Part shown: positions 23,809-31,867 of the stretch, in pieces
Layout: each line of letters opens with the position of its first letter
Position numbering within the stretch: position 1 is the first letter of the stretch
NCBI RefSeq assembly: GCF_001436505.1
Contig: NZ_AYYI01000068.1
Coordinates: 1 to 39,636 of the forward strand
Direction of reading: 5' to 3'
Origin: Loigolactobacillus rennini DSM 20253
Lineage (GTDB): Bacteria > Bacillota > Bacilli > Lactobacillales > Lactobacillaceae
Length of the DNA: 39,636 nucleotides
Notes under the pieces: generated by a model
Told to the model about the DNA's origin: nothing
What the model saw: only the letters and a program-made list of their open reading frames with translations
The model's database searches: none
Position numbers and translations under genes: made by a program

Positions 23809-24504
23809 ATGGCAAGCCATCCATTTGAATATTTTCTTTGGACCATTTATCCGTACTTAATGCTAGGTTCTTTCTTTTTCGGTACGATTATTCGGTTTAC
23901 TTTCTTTCATGCCGGAGTGACTGCAAAATCCAGTGAAATGTTAGAGAAAAAAAGGTTGATGGTAGGTAGCACCTTATTTCACGTGGGGATTATCGGTGTG
24001 TTTTTCGGCCACATTATGGGCGTTTTAATCCCGAAAGCCTGGACAGACGCACTGGGAATCAGTGATTATGTCTATCATCATTTCATCGCGATTCCTGCGG
24101 GAGCTTTCTTTGGGATTTTAGCTACTGTTGGGGTTTACATGTTGTGTTGGCGCCGTTTCCGTAATCACCGGGTCTTTCGGACCAGCTCAACAGCAGATTT
24201 GATTGTCATCGCTGCTTTAACCATTGAAATTACGTTAGGAATGTTATCGTCATTTGTGACAGCGCCAGTACACCCAGACTTTAATTACCGGACATCATTG
24301 GCAATTTGGGCGCGGCAGTTGTTTTACTTCCAACCGGATTTTCGGTTAATGTTAGCAACACCGCTAATGTATAAACTCCACGTTATTTTTGGTTTGATGA
24401 TTTTTGGTGCCTTTCCGTATACGCGATTAGTGCACGCTTTAGCGCTACCTTGGCGTTATGTTTACCGGCGCTTTATCGTCTATCGGCGGCGGCCGCAAGT
24501 TTAA
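23809..24504 (+). CDS. narI: Respiratory nitrate reductase gamma subunit NarI (cytochrome b)
   Basis: 231 aa, five hydrophobic helices. It oxidises menaquinol and anchors NarGH. The four heme-ligand histidines are in place: H58 and H68 in helix 2 (FHVGIIGVFFGH), H191 and H209 in helix 5 (LHVIFGLMIFG...LVHAL), with the same 10- and 18-residue spacings as E. coli NarI. Heme must be made or, more usually in lactobacilli, taken up. Starts immediately after narJ with AGGAGG inside the narJ end. A strong terminator follows. Confidence 0.97.
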   Translation: MASHPFEYFLWTIYPYLMLGSFFFGTIIRFTFFHAGVTAKSSEMLEKKRLMVGSTLFHVGIIGVFFGHIMGVLIPKAWTDALGISDYVYHHFIAIPAGAFFGILATVGVYMLCWRRFRNHRVFRTSSTADLIVIAALTIEITLGMLSSFVTAPVHPDFNYRTSLAIWARQLFYFQPDFRLMLATPLMYKLHVIFGLMIFGAFPYTRLVHALALPWRYVYRRFIVYRRRPQV

Positions 24505-24515
24505 CTGATTCAAAT

Positions 24516-24559
24516 AAAAAGCGCACAGTCACTAATCTGGAATGACCGTGCGCTTTTTT
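24516..24559. terminator. Bidirectional terminator after narGHJI
   Basis: AAAAAGCGCAC plus GTCA pairs with TGAC plus GTGCGCTTTTTT (one bulge), 24516-24559. It ends narI on the plus strand and the convergent xre gene on the minus strand. Confidence 0.8.
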
Positions 24560-24767
24560 ATTTTTCTGCTTGATAAACTAAAATGTCTCCTGGTTGGCAG
24601 TCTAGCGCAGCACAGATCGCAGCGAGGGTGGAAAAACGGATGGCTTTTGCTTTGCCTGTTTTTAAAATAGACAAATTAGCAACCGTGATGTCCACCTTTT
24701 GTGCTAATTGCGTGAGGGTCATTTTTCGTTGTGCTAAAACAACGTCCAGCTTTACGTCAATTTTCAT
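24558..24767 (-). CDS. Small Xre/Cro-type helix-turn-helix regulator (YozG/YobD-like)
   Basis: 69 aa from ATG 24767 with GAGGTG upstream; a TTG at 24779 is a poorer start. The whole protein is one HTH domain: LDVVLAQRKMTLTQLAQKVDITVANLSILKTGKAKAIR with the recognition helix VANLSILKTG, then IRFSTLAAICAALDCQPGDILVY. Regulators of this kind are typically encoded with a DUF2975 membrane protein, as here. The gene begins 9 bp after the DUF2975 stop. It probably autoregulates through the palindromes upstream of the pair. Confidence 0.85.
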   Translation of the reverse strand: MKIDVKLDVVLAQRKMTLTQLAQKVDITVANLSILKTGKAKAIRFSTLAAICAALDCQPGDILVYQAEK

Positions 24768-24775
24768 GGCACACC

Positions 24776-25208
24776 TCAAATCGTTAAGTCGTTTTCAGCT
24801 TTATAGGTCCGCGCGCTGGCTAGTAATTTTTCTAACAGGGCGGCAAAAACACTAATGACAATTGCCGCGCCGGTTAAGATAATGCCGATTAATAAAATTC
24901 CCGGTGCATCTGCGTGATCTGCAATCACATATAAAACCGGTAATTCTAGCAAGTAACAGGCACTCATCAGTAGTGTGCCGATTTTAATCCGATGTAAATT
25001 GGCGCTAGATTGCAGCGTAAATACAGTTTGCTGGGCAATCGCTTGAAGTAAGCGTAGCGTCTGCCAAGCTATCCAACTGAACAGGATTGCGGTTATGAAA
25101 TTGCCAACCGATATGGATGATATTAGGGATGGCAAAACAACAACCGCCAAGCACCACCAATACTAAGCCAATTATAACCGCTTTTAAAAAAGTCGTTTCT
25201 TGATGCAA
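24776..25208 (-). pseudogene. DUF2975 membrane protein gene with an apparent frameshift
   Basis: The family has four membrane helices and ends in a conserved DDAPG...ENDLT segment. The C-terminal two thirds are in one frame (24776 to about 25150: LPSLISSISVGNF, then ADHADAPGILLIGI and KAENDLTI). The start and first helix (HQETTFLKAVIIGLVLVVL) are in another, from a TTG at 25208 with AAGGAGGG seven bases upstream. The frames join cleanly near 25140-25165 (VLVVLG then AVVVLPSL) if one extra base is skipped. So either the gene is broken or the base is a sequencing error. Paired with the Xre regulator. Confidence 0.7.
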
Positions 25209-25221
25209 GCTGGTTCCCTCC

Positions 25222-25264
25222 TTGAAAATTTTCAATTTAGCTAATACAATATTGAATTTCAATA
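25222..25264. promoter_or_regulatory. Two palindromes upstream of the DUF2975-xre pair
   Basis: TTGAAAATTTTCAA (25222-25235) and TATTGAATTTCAATA (25250-25264) are perfect palindromes of similar design (TTGAA/TTCAA), with centres 28 bp apart. They lie just upstream of the ribosome site. They are reasonable candidates for operators of the small Xre protein. A further hairpin TTTATCG/CGATAAA lies at 25269-25287. Confidence 0.4.
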
Positions 25265-25343
25265 ATAGTTTATCGTTTTTCGATAAAAAAGCAAGGACTT
25301 CAGTTAACTTTTAAGCGTATTTTAAAAATTAATTAGTTAATAA

Positions 25344-25397
25344 AAAACAGCAACCTTCAGTTACCAAGTAGCTTGGTGAGCTGAACGGTTGCTGTTT
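25344..25397. terminator. Terminator of the flavin reductase gene
   Basis: AAAACAGCAACC (25344-25355) pairs with GGTTGCTGTTTT (25386-25397), extended inward by TTCAG/CTGAA and ACCAAG/CTTGGT. On the minus strand it ends in a T run seven bases after the stop of the 787-aa reductase gene. Confidence 0.75.
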
Positions 25398-25403
25398 TAT
25401 TAG

Positions 25404-27767
25404 TTATGCCTGTGCTTTAGCTAATGCATTTTTAACAGCACTTTTTAGGGCTTTACTAGAAGTTGTGGCGCCAGAAATGGCATCGACAGCGTAACTATTT
25501 GCTGCCACCATTTTGTCTGGTAGTTGTGTTACTGCAGCTTGGCCCACGTCTTCACTTTCACTTTCTTGGACCACTTCAACGTTTTGCAATTTATGGTCGG
25601 TGTACGTGATTCGAACGACAATTTGGCCACCGATACCGGCATCACTTACACCTAAATATTGATTAGGGCCAACTTTGATGTCCTTTAACGGATCTTTAGT
25701 AGTCAAATCACTGCCACCTAAAGTGACTTTGTTTGTTACGGTAATGTTTTGTACAGGTGTGGCTGTTTTGGTACTTGCCGCGTTTTCACCGGCAATTTTG
25801 CCAAAAATCAAGCACTCTGCTAAATTGCTGCCACCAGCGTATTGATTGGCGTTAGCGCCACCTAATTCACCAGCACCGTATAAATGCGGAATTGGCTGGT
25901 GCGCCGGGTTCAAAATTTCTGCTTGTGCATTGCGCCGCGGGCCACCTTGCGTGTTTAACATACCTGCTGCTAATTCAACGGCATAATATGGGCCAGCGGT
26001 AAAGGCACGCATAGTTGCAGGATCCCGGTTTTGATCGTAGTCATGACCATTTTCAGCAAAGAAGTTGAAATCAGCGACAGTTTGTTTTAACGTTGCGGCA
26101 TCTAATTTCGTCTTTGTTGCCAAATCAGTCAAGTTGTCTGCCTTGATTAAGCGGCTGAAGAAATTTGGATCTGGCAATTGTTTTGCGTTTTTAAATTGTT
26201 GGTACTGTTGCTGATCAAAAATCAGGTAAGGATGGTCTTGGGCTGCTGGAATCCGCCAAATGCCATGATCATAGAGTCGACCGTGCCGATTAGGTTCATC
26301 TTCGCGGAAATACCGGCTGCCATCGTCACCAGCAACAAAAATACTACCAGTGTACAGTTCCGGCCATGGCGCTAAGATTAATTTACCCCGTTGTCCAGGT
26401 TCAGGCGCAAAGGTCATGCCGGCTAACATGCCTAGGCCTTCATAACTATGCATGTGCCACATATCCGCACCGACTTCTTCAGCCATTTTAATGCCAGCAC
26501 CTTGGTTGTAAAGTGAGCCAATTGGTGCTAAGTGCGGTGCACCTAAGTAGTCTTGGATGGCCTGTTGATCAGTTTCAAAACCACCACTAGCTAAAACCAC
26601 CCCATTTTTAGCCTGAATATTAACTTCTTGGCCATTGCGTTTGATGGTTACACCAGTAATTGTTTTAGTGTTTGGATCTTGGATCAAATGGGTAGCTGGC
26701 GAGGCAAACCACACATCAATTTGTTGGCTGCGGTCAACCACGTGCTGCCGTAAGTTTTTCCACAATGCAGCGTCGAAAAACCCTTGGTGAACCATGGTGA
26801 GATCAAATGTTTCTGAGCCGGGATATTCAGGGTATTCTGGTGCTAAACCTTTGGCAACTTCACCTTGACTGCCATGTTTATAAGTATCGTTATAACTGAC
26901 AGGTGAGTCAACGTCTAGATAATCTTTAAAGTACTGGCGCATGTTTACCATGCCATGAACGTAGGTTTCCAATAAATCTTCGTCCAAATCAGTAGGACCC
27001 AGCATGGCTTTGTAGTAAGTCAGCATTTTAGCATAATCACCACCAGTTGCGACAACTTGACCAGCATAGCGGACGTTGCCGCCTTCATGACCATTTGGCG
27101 CTGCATCGGTCAGTAAGACTTTGGCACCTTGGTCCGCAGCAAATCTGGCGGCAGTTGCGCCAGCAGCGCCAAAACCGACAACAATAACGTCATAGCTCCC
27201 TTGCCAAGCAGCTTGCCGGTACTGGCGATTGATGGTTTGAGCAAAGTCGAGATAATTGTGGAAGCATTGTTCTAAGAAACTGATAGTTTGCGGGTCTTTT
27301 AATTGTTGGTTCGCATCAAAGGCCGCTTTTGCATGACCTAACAAAAATTCATTGCCAGGTAGGACAAAAGCGCCGATACCCGGGGAATCTAAAATCTGCC
27401 GTAAATGTTGTTGCGCCCGAGAAGTCCCTTGTGGGCCATAGGAAGTGCCTACCACCATCACTGGTTTATGAGCTAGTGGGTGAACGTTATCTGACAGCCA
27501 CTCTAAAACACTTTTTAAAGCAGCAGGAATAGAATGGTCATACTCTGGTGTTGCAATGATGACACCATCGGCCGCATCGATTTTTTGCGCTAATTCTTGG
27601 ATGCTAGCTGGTGTGTCCGCAGCAATTTCTTCATTGAACAAAGGTAGTTTTTGAATTTCGCAGATTTCCAGTTGGTGCTGAGGTGCGAAATGCTGTTTCA
27701 TGTAATTTAAAAGTAACCGATTATTTGAAAAAGGGGCGTTGGTCCCCACAATACCGATAAATTTCAT
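25404..27767 (-). CDS. Three-domain flavin reductase: FMN reductase, fumarate-reductase-like FAD domain, FMN-bind domain
   Basis: 787 aa, no signal peptide, so cytoplasmic. Residues 1-185 are an NADPH-dependent FMN reductase domain (GTNAPFSNNR; TPEYDHSIPAALKSVLEW). From ~192 an FAD_binding_2 domain follows (DVIVVGFGAAGATAARFAADQGA, GGNVRYAGQ, catalytic-type NTQGGPRRNA near 612, GAGELGGANANQYAGGSNL). The last ~90 residues are an FMN_bind domain with AISGATTSS, the Asp/Ser-Gly-Ala-Thr motif that ApbE flavinylates on Thr. This is the layout of NAD(P)H-dependent fumarate/acrylate/urocanate-type reductases. The substrate cannot be told. Divergent LysR gene upstream is the likely regulator. Confidence 0.88.
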   Translation of the reverse strand: MKFIGIVGTNAPFSNNRLLLNYMKQHFAPQHQLEICEIQKLPLFNEEIAADTPASIQELAQKIDAADGVIIATPEYDHSIPAALKSVLEWLSDNVHPLAHKPVMVVGTSYGPQGTSRAQQHLRQILDSPGIGAFVLPGNEFLLGHAKAAFDANQQLKDPQTISFLEQCFHNYLDFAQTINRQYRQAAWQGSYDVIVVGFGAAGATAARFAADQGAKVLLTDAAPNGHEGGNVRYAGQVVATGGDYAKMLTYYKAMLGPTDLDEDLLETYVHGMVNMRQYFKDYLDVDSPVSYNDTYKHGSQGEVAKGLAPEYPEYPGSETFDLTMVHQGFFDAALWKNLRQHVVDRSQQIDVWFASPATHLIQDPNTKTITGVTIKRNGQEVNIQAKNGVVLASGGFETDQQAIQDYLGAPHLAPIGSLYNQGAGIKMAEEVGADMWHMHSYEGLGMLAGMTFAPEPGQRGKLILAPWPELYTGSIFVAGDDGSRYFREDEPNRHGRLYDHGIWRIPAAQDHPYLIFDQQQYQQFKNAKQLPDPNFFSRLIKADNLTDLATKTKLDAATLKQTVADFNFFAENGHDYDQNRDPATMRAFTAGPYYAVELAAGMLNTQGGPRRNAQAEILNPAHQPIPHLYGAGELGGANANQYAGGSNLAECLIFGKIAGENAASTKTATPVQNITVTNKVTLGGSDLTTKDPLKDIKVGPNQYLGVSDAGIGGQIVVRITYTDHKLQNVEVVQESESEDVGQAAVTQLPDKMVAANSYAVDAISGATTSSKALKSAVKNALAKAQA

Positions 27768-27910
27768 TAGACGTTCCTTCCTTTAGTCAAAAACTGATTG
27801 TGCATAACCGACTTCGCGCATTTTTTCACGAGCAAAGTTAATTAAATGCATCTGCTTACTATGGTAATTGTTTTTAAAAAATTGTGAAATGATTCTTTTA
27901 AGTTAAAAAC

Positions 27911-27931
27911 ATGCCAAAAGTGGCATATAAT
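27911..27931 (+). promoter_or_regulatory. Dyad operator overlapping the -10 of the LysR gene
   Basis: ATGCCA-AAAG-TGGCAT (27911-27926) runs into TATAAT (27926-27931), 23 bp before the LysR start. The overlap suggests autorepression by the LysR protein. It lies in the 187-bp region shared with the divergent reductase gene. Confidence 0.5.
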
Positions 27932-27954
27932 AGATAACAAGGGAGAGAACGACT

Positions 27955-28890
27955 ATGACGCCTTTAGAAAAAGATAAACAGTTTATCAGAGTATTAAAAA
28001 CGGTTGCAAAGCTTGGTAACATCACTGCTGCAGCGGAAAAACTTTTCATGACACAACCAGCATTAAGTAAACTGATTAGTCAGCGCGAACGGCAGTTGAA
28101 TACTTGTTTATTGCAACGCCATCACCACCCGCTACAGTTAACCTATGCAGGTGAGTATTATCTGCAGCGATTGCAGCACATTATAGCGCAATATGATTCA
28201 TTATATGATGGTCTGGCAACACTGAATAAGACGGGTTATGGCCGGTTAACCATCGGCGTAACCCAATCATTAGGTGAGCAGATTTTGCCCCGGCTACTGC
28301 CCCGGTACCACGCGCTTTACCCCCATGTTGCCCTGCGCTTAGTAGAATATCCCAGTAGTGAAGTGGAAAAGGAATTACTCAATGGTAGTTTAGATTTATA
28401 TTTTGGGGTATTACCAGTTGACAATCAAAAAATTCGGTACCAGTTACTAGAGCGGGAGCCAGTTTATTTATTACTGCCACCGCAACATCCAGCTTACCAA
28501 GGACCAACTAAAAAAGTGCAGGTTATCACAGATTGCCGCCAATTGATTGATCACCAACCATTAATTTTAGAGAATAAAAATTCTGGTTTTCAACGATTAA
28601 TTCAACAATATTTAACTAAAAACAATATCGATCCCCAAATTGTGTTGCGTACAGCAAGCTTGGATACGGGGATTAAATTAGTGCAAAATGGCTTTGCAGC
28701 AGCAACCTTTGTTCCCAAACTAGTCTGGCAAAGCCACCCAACTAAACAACCAATCGCTACTTACCAATTAGCCACCAACGCCCTCCAAAGCGAAACCTTC
28801 ATCGCCTACAAAAGGGACCGCCTACTAACAAACCAAGAAAAAGCACTGATAAAAATGGCAAGAGTGCTGACGCAAGCGGTTAGCTTCTGA
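27955..28890 (+). CDS. LysR-family transcriptional regulator (next to flavin reductase)
   Basis: 311 aa. N-terminal winged HTH (about 10-68): FIRVLKTVAKLGNITAAAEKLFMTQPALSKLISQRERQ, then the linker helix and a type 2 periplasmic-binding-like effector domain (GYGRLTIGVTQSLGEQILP near 96; LDLYFGVLP; FAAATFVPK near 255). Transcribed away from the 787-aa reductase, whose substrate or a related metabolite is the likely co-inducer. GGGAGAG ribosome site. The last codons lie inside a large inverted repeat (28864-28974), so the natural C-terminus may have been changed by that element. Confidence 0.88.
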   Translation: MTPLEKDKQFIRVLKTVAKLGNITAAAEKLFMTQPALSKLISQRERQLNTCLLQRHHHPLQLTYAGEYYLQRLQHIIAQYDSLYDGLATLNKTGYGRLTIGVTQSLGEQILPRLLPRYHALYPHVALRLVEYPSSEVEKELLNGSLDLYFGVLPVDNQKIRYQLLEREPVYLLLPPQHPAYQGPTKKVQVITDCRQLIDHQPLILENKNSGFQRLIQQYLTKNNIDPQIVLRTASLDTGIKLVQNGFAAATFVPKLVWQSHPTKQPIATYQLATNALQSETFIAYKRDRLLTNQEKALIKMARVLTQAVSF

Positions 28891-28974
28891 GTACTAACGT
28901 AAAATAGCGCGTTATTCACGCAGTGAATGGCGCGCTATTTGCAGTTAGACGGAAGAAGCTGCTTGCGTCAGCAC
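28864..28974. repeat. Large imperfect hairpin, copy 1, overlapping the 3' end of the LysR gene
   Basis: The outer arms GTGCTGACGCAAGC (28864-28877) and GCTTGCGTCAGCAC (28961-28974) are perfect complements. Inward come AGCTTCT/AGAAGCT, CTAAC/GTTAG, AAATAGCGCG (28902-28911)/CGCGCTATTT (28931-28940) and ATTCAC/GTGAAT around a GCA loop. The paired arms are about 50 bp. The 106 bp at 28874-28979 recur at 29233-29338 with one mismatch. As a transcript it would be a long stem and probably a terminator of the LysR gene, although there is no T run. Confidence 0.7.
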
Positions 28975-28979
28975 GTTTA

Positions 28980-29232
28980 CAGCAGTAACGGTAATTAATT
29001 GCATGAAAGCACTTGAGCATTAGCCTAACCCCATCAATTATTTGCAAAGCAAATGATTGATGGAGGTGTAGCTACTATTCCGCAGTTAAGGATGATTTTC
29101 GTACCGAAAATCTTTCATGCTACAGACGTTGACCATTCAACTACGGCGAAGACCGCCGAGTTGAAACATGGCAAGCGGAAACAGCTGCCTGCTATAGCAC
29201 GTTTATGGCAATGGTGCTGATTAATGACATCA
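28980..29232. repeat. Hairpin-rich spacer between the two repeat copies
   Basis: Contains a stem CCATCAAT-ATTTGC/GCAAAT-ATTGATGG (29031-29063), a stem GATTTTCG/CGAAAATC (29094-29112), a long-range pair GCATGAAAG (29001-29009)/CTTTCATGC (29112-29120), and a stem TTCAACT-CGGCG/CGCCG-AGTTGAA (29136-29165). A degenerate unit beginning GCACGTTTA occurs at 28971, 29197 and 29330, each followed by a CATGAAAGC/CATCAAAGC/CATCAAAAC-like end. No reading frame is convincing. It may be a structured RNA or remnants of a small mobile repeat. Confidence 0.5.
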
Positions 29233-29338
29233 AAGCGGTTAGCTTCTGAGCACTAACGTAAAATAGCGCGTTATTCACGCAGTGAATGGCGCGCTATTTG
29301 CAGTTAGACGGAAGAAGCTGCTTGCGTCAGCACGTTTA
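29233..29338. repeat. 106-bp direct repeat, copy 2
   Basis: Identical to 28874-28979 except T to C at 29251 (28892 in copy 1). It contains the inner stem AAATAGCGCG/CGCGCTATTT but has lost the outermost GTGCTGACGC arm present in copy 1, and it is not attached to a gene end. The distance between copies is 359 bp. Confidence 0.85.
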
Positions 29339-29529
29339 TACCGGTGATGCTGGACCATAACATCAAAACGAAATCCGTTGCACATTTTAACATTATGAAA
29401 ACTAGTTTCATCAAACTTAAATCAAGCCGGTAAATAAAATAAAATTTTTGATTGTGTAATTTTTTGCAACTAACGTAGAAGCACTGCGGTTTCTGGCATT
29501 TATCACTTATTTTTATTTGTTATTTAGAC

Positions 29530-29557
29530 TTGACTTAGAATGATTATCGTTTAGAAT
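29530..29557 (+). promoter_or_regulatory. ahpC promoter with PerR-like box
   Basis: TTGACT (29530-29535), 16-bp spacer and TAGAAT (29552-29557) form a sigma-A promoter. The 15 bases at 29535-29549 (TTAGAATGATTATCG) match 12 of 15 positions of the PerR box TTATAATNATTATAA and fill the spacer. Peroxide-dependent derepression of ahpCF is the expected outcome. Confidence 0.65.
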
Positions 29558-29594
29558 GAGAAATGTAAGCGATATAAATTAGGAGGTTATTAAC

Positions 29595-30158
29595 ATGTCA
29601 TTAGTCGGGAAAAAGATTGGCGAATTTAACGCGCACGCATATCGGCAAGGCAAGTTTATTGACGTTTCAGATAAAGATTTAATGGGTCACTGGAGCATTG
29701 TGATGTTTTACCCTGCAGACTTTTCTTTCGTTTGCCCAACGGAATTGGAAGATTTGCAAGATCATTACAAAGAATTGCAAGACCTAGGCGTGGAAGTTTA
29801 CTCTGTTTCTGCAGATACACACTTTGTTCACAAAGCTTGGCACGATGATTCTGATGCGGTAGGTAAAGTTGAATACACCATGATTGGTGATCCTTCACAA
29901 AAGATTATGCGCTTATTCGATGTCTTAGATGAAGAACAAGGCTTAGCTCAGCGGGGCACCTTTATTTTAGACCCTGATGGCGTGGTTCAATCCTTGGAAA
30001 TTAATGCAGACGGCATTGGCCGAAATGCCAGTGAATACATTAGCCGGATTAAAGCAGGGCAATATGTTGCTGCTCATCCAGGCGAAGTTTGCCCAGCTAA
30101 ATGGAAAGAAGACGACCAGACCTTGACGCCAGGCTTAGATCTTGTCGGCAAAATTTAA
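29595..30158 (+). CDS. ahpC: Alkyl hydroperoxide reductase AhpC (2-Cys peroxiredoxin)
   Basis: 187 aa. Peroxidatic cysteine C47 in FVCPTE, resolving cysteine C166 in EVCPAKW, and an intact GDPS/FILDPDG core: the classical AhpC type. Reduces H2O2 and organic peroxides and is regenerated by AhpF, encoded 28 bp downstream. AGGAGG ribosome site. A PerR-like box lies in the promoter. In this window it complements the redox-active nitrate and flavin enzymes, since lactobacilli often lack heme-free catalase. Confidence 0.97.
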   Translation: MSLVGKKIGEFNAHAYRQGKFIDVSDKDLMGHWSIVMFYPADFSFVCPTELEDLQDHYKELQDLGVEVYSVSADTHFVHKAWHDDSDAVGKVEYTMIGDPSQKIMRLFDVLDEEQGLAQRGTFILDPDGVVQSLEINADGIGRNASEYISRIKAGQYVAAHPGEVCPAKWKEDDQTLTPGLDLVGKI

Positions 30159-30186
30159 ATTGATCTAAGAAGGGAGCGTCTGCCAG

Positions 30187-31755
30187 ATGGCAATTGAACA
30201 AACAGTTAAGCAACAACTTGCAGCCTATTTAAAATTATTAGAACAAGACGTGGTGTTGACAGCAGATTTAGGGGATGACACGCATTCACAAAAAGTGAGT
30301 GACTTCATTAAGGAAGTTGCCGCAATGTCGCCTAAAATTTCTGTTGCTAAAGGACACTTAAAGCGGCAACCTAGTTTTACAATTGATCAAGCTAATCAAC
30401 CTAGTAGTGGGATTGAATTTGCTGGCGTTCCTTTAGGCCATGAATTCACGTCGTTTGTCCTTGCTTTGTTGCAAGTATCTGGTCATGCGCCAAAAATTAG
30501 TGCGACGCTGAAACAGCAGATTCAAAGTATTGATGCAGAATTACACTTTGAAACTTTTGCGAGTCTAAGCTGCCACAATTGTCCTGATGTCGTGCAGGCT
30601 TTAAACATCATGAGTGTGTTAAACCCTAAGATTTCACATACCATGATTGAAGGCGGTATGTATCAGGATGAAGCGACGCAAAAGAATGTCATGGCAGTGC
30701 CAACGGTTTTTCTTAATGGAGAAGAATGGCATACAGGCCGAGCAACATTAGAAGAACTGGTTGATAAAGCCTCCGGTGGCGCGCCACAAGCACTTACAGA
30801 TGACTGGACGGACCAACAATTTGATGTTGTGATTGTCGGCGGTGGCCCAGCAGCCGGCAGTGCGGCAATCTATGCGGCTCGTAAAGGTGTAGCGACTGCT
30901 ATTGTTGCGGATCACTTCGGCGGGCAACCATTAGATACAGCTGGCATTGAAAACTTAGCCGGGATCGATCACATCGAAGGCGAAAAATTAATGGCTAACG
31001 TGCAGGCACAAGTTGAAAAATATGGGGTTCATGTTTTGACTGGTCAGCACGTCACAGCGGTGCGCAAAGAAGACCAAGTGAAAATTGATTTGGCTTCTGG
31101 TAATACTTTAACCGCGAGAACGGTCATTATTGCAACTGGTGCGCAGTGGAAGCATATCGGTGTACCTGGTGAAACAGAATTCAAAAACAAAGGTGTGGCG
31201 TACTGTCCTCACTGTGATGGACCACTTTATGCTGGTAAAGATGTTGCTGTCATTGGCGGTGGTAATTCTGGCATTGAAGCAGCCATTGACATGGCAGGAA
31301 TTTGCAAGCATGTCACCGTGCTAGAATTTTCGGCTAACTTTGGTGCGGACAGTGTCTTGCAGGCTAAGGCCCGGGATTTAGATAATGTGACGTTGATTGC
31401 CAATGCAGCAACTAAAGAAATTACTGGTGATGGTCGCGTTAACGGGTTGACTTATACTGATCGGGAAACGCAAGAAACGCACCACCTTGATTTAGAAGGC
31501 GTCTTTATTCAAATTGGGCTTCAGCCTAATACTGATTGGGTAACTGCACCGATTGAATTAAATGCGCGGCATGAAATTATGACGGATACTAAACAAGCAA
31601 CTGATGTACCAGGGATTTTTGCTGCAGGTGATTGTACTGATTCTGCCTATAAGCAAATTATCGTTGCGATGGGTTCAGGTGCGACTGCCGCGCTCAGTGC
31701 CTTTGATTATCTGGTTAGAAATGATGTTGCAGCTAAACAGCCAGTCACTAATTAG
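30187..31755 (+). CDS. ahpF: AhpF, NADH-dependent peroxiredoxin reductase
   Basis: 522 aa, standard AhpF length. The N-terminal double thioredoxin-like domain carries SCHNC (C129/C132). The FAD domain begins DVVIVGGGPAAGSAA (~213), the second redox pair is CPHC (C340/C343), the NADH site is AVIGGGNSGIEAA (~353), and the C-terminal GIFAAGDCTD binds FAD. It passes electrons from NADH to AhpC. GGGAG ribosome site. A terminator follows. Confidence 0.97.
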   Translation: MAIEQTVKQQLAAYLKLLEQDVVLTADLGDDTHSQKVSDFIKEVAAMSPKISVAKGHLKRQPSFTIDQANQPSSGIEFAGVPLGHEFTSFVLALLQVSGHAPKISATLKQQIQSIDAELHFETFASLSCHNCPDVVQALNIMSVLNPKISHTMIEGGMYQDEATQKNVMAVPTVFLNGEEWHTGRATLEELVDKASGGAPQALTDDWTDQQFDVVIVGGGPAAGSAAIYAARKGVATAIVADHFGGQPLDTAGIENLAGIDHIEGEKLMANVQAQVEKYGVHVLTGQHVTAVRKEDQVKIDLASGNTLTARTVIIATGAQWKHIGVPGETEFKNKGVAYCPHCDGPLYAGKDVAVIGGGNSGIEAAIDMAGICKHVTVLEFSANFGADSVLQAKARDLDNVTLIANAATKEITGDGRVNGLTYTDRETQETHHLDLEGVFIQIGLQPNTDWVTAPIELNARHEIMTDTKQATDVPGIFAAGDCTDSAYKQIIVAMGSGATAALSAFDYLVRNDVAAKQPVTN

Positions 31756-31773
31756 ACTAGTTTAAACAAACTG

Positions 31774-31814
31774 AAAGACCTGTGATAACTGAATTGTTTA
31801 TCACAGGTCTTTTT
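31774..31814 (+). terminator. Terminator of ahpCF
   Basis: AAAGACCTGTGATAA (31774-31788) pairs with TTATCACAGGTCTTT (31798-31812), followed by a T run to 31814. Confidence 0.85.
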
Positions 31815-31867
31815 AGTTGTTCCCTAGGACAGTAGAGATATAGGCAAACTGCCTGAATCTGATATTT

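Noticed and set aside
28980-29232. T-box or other known riboswitch upstream of ahpC
   Set aside because: Several stems are present, but I see no T-box bulge (UGGNACC), no antiterminator and no known aptamer motif. The region is also separated from ahpC by its own promoter at 29530.
28864-29340. CRISPR array
   Set aside because: Only two long repeat copies, of 106 bp, 359 bp apart, palindromic; no regular short repeats or spacers and no cas genes.
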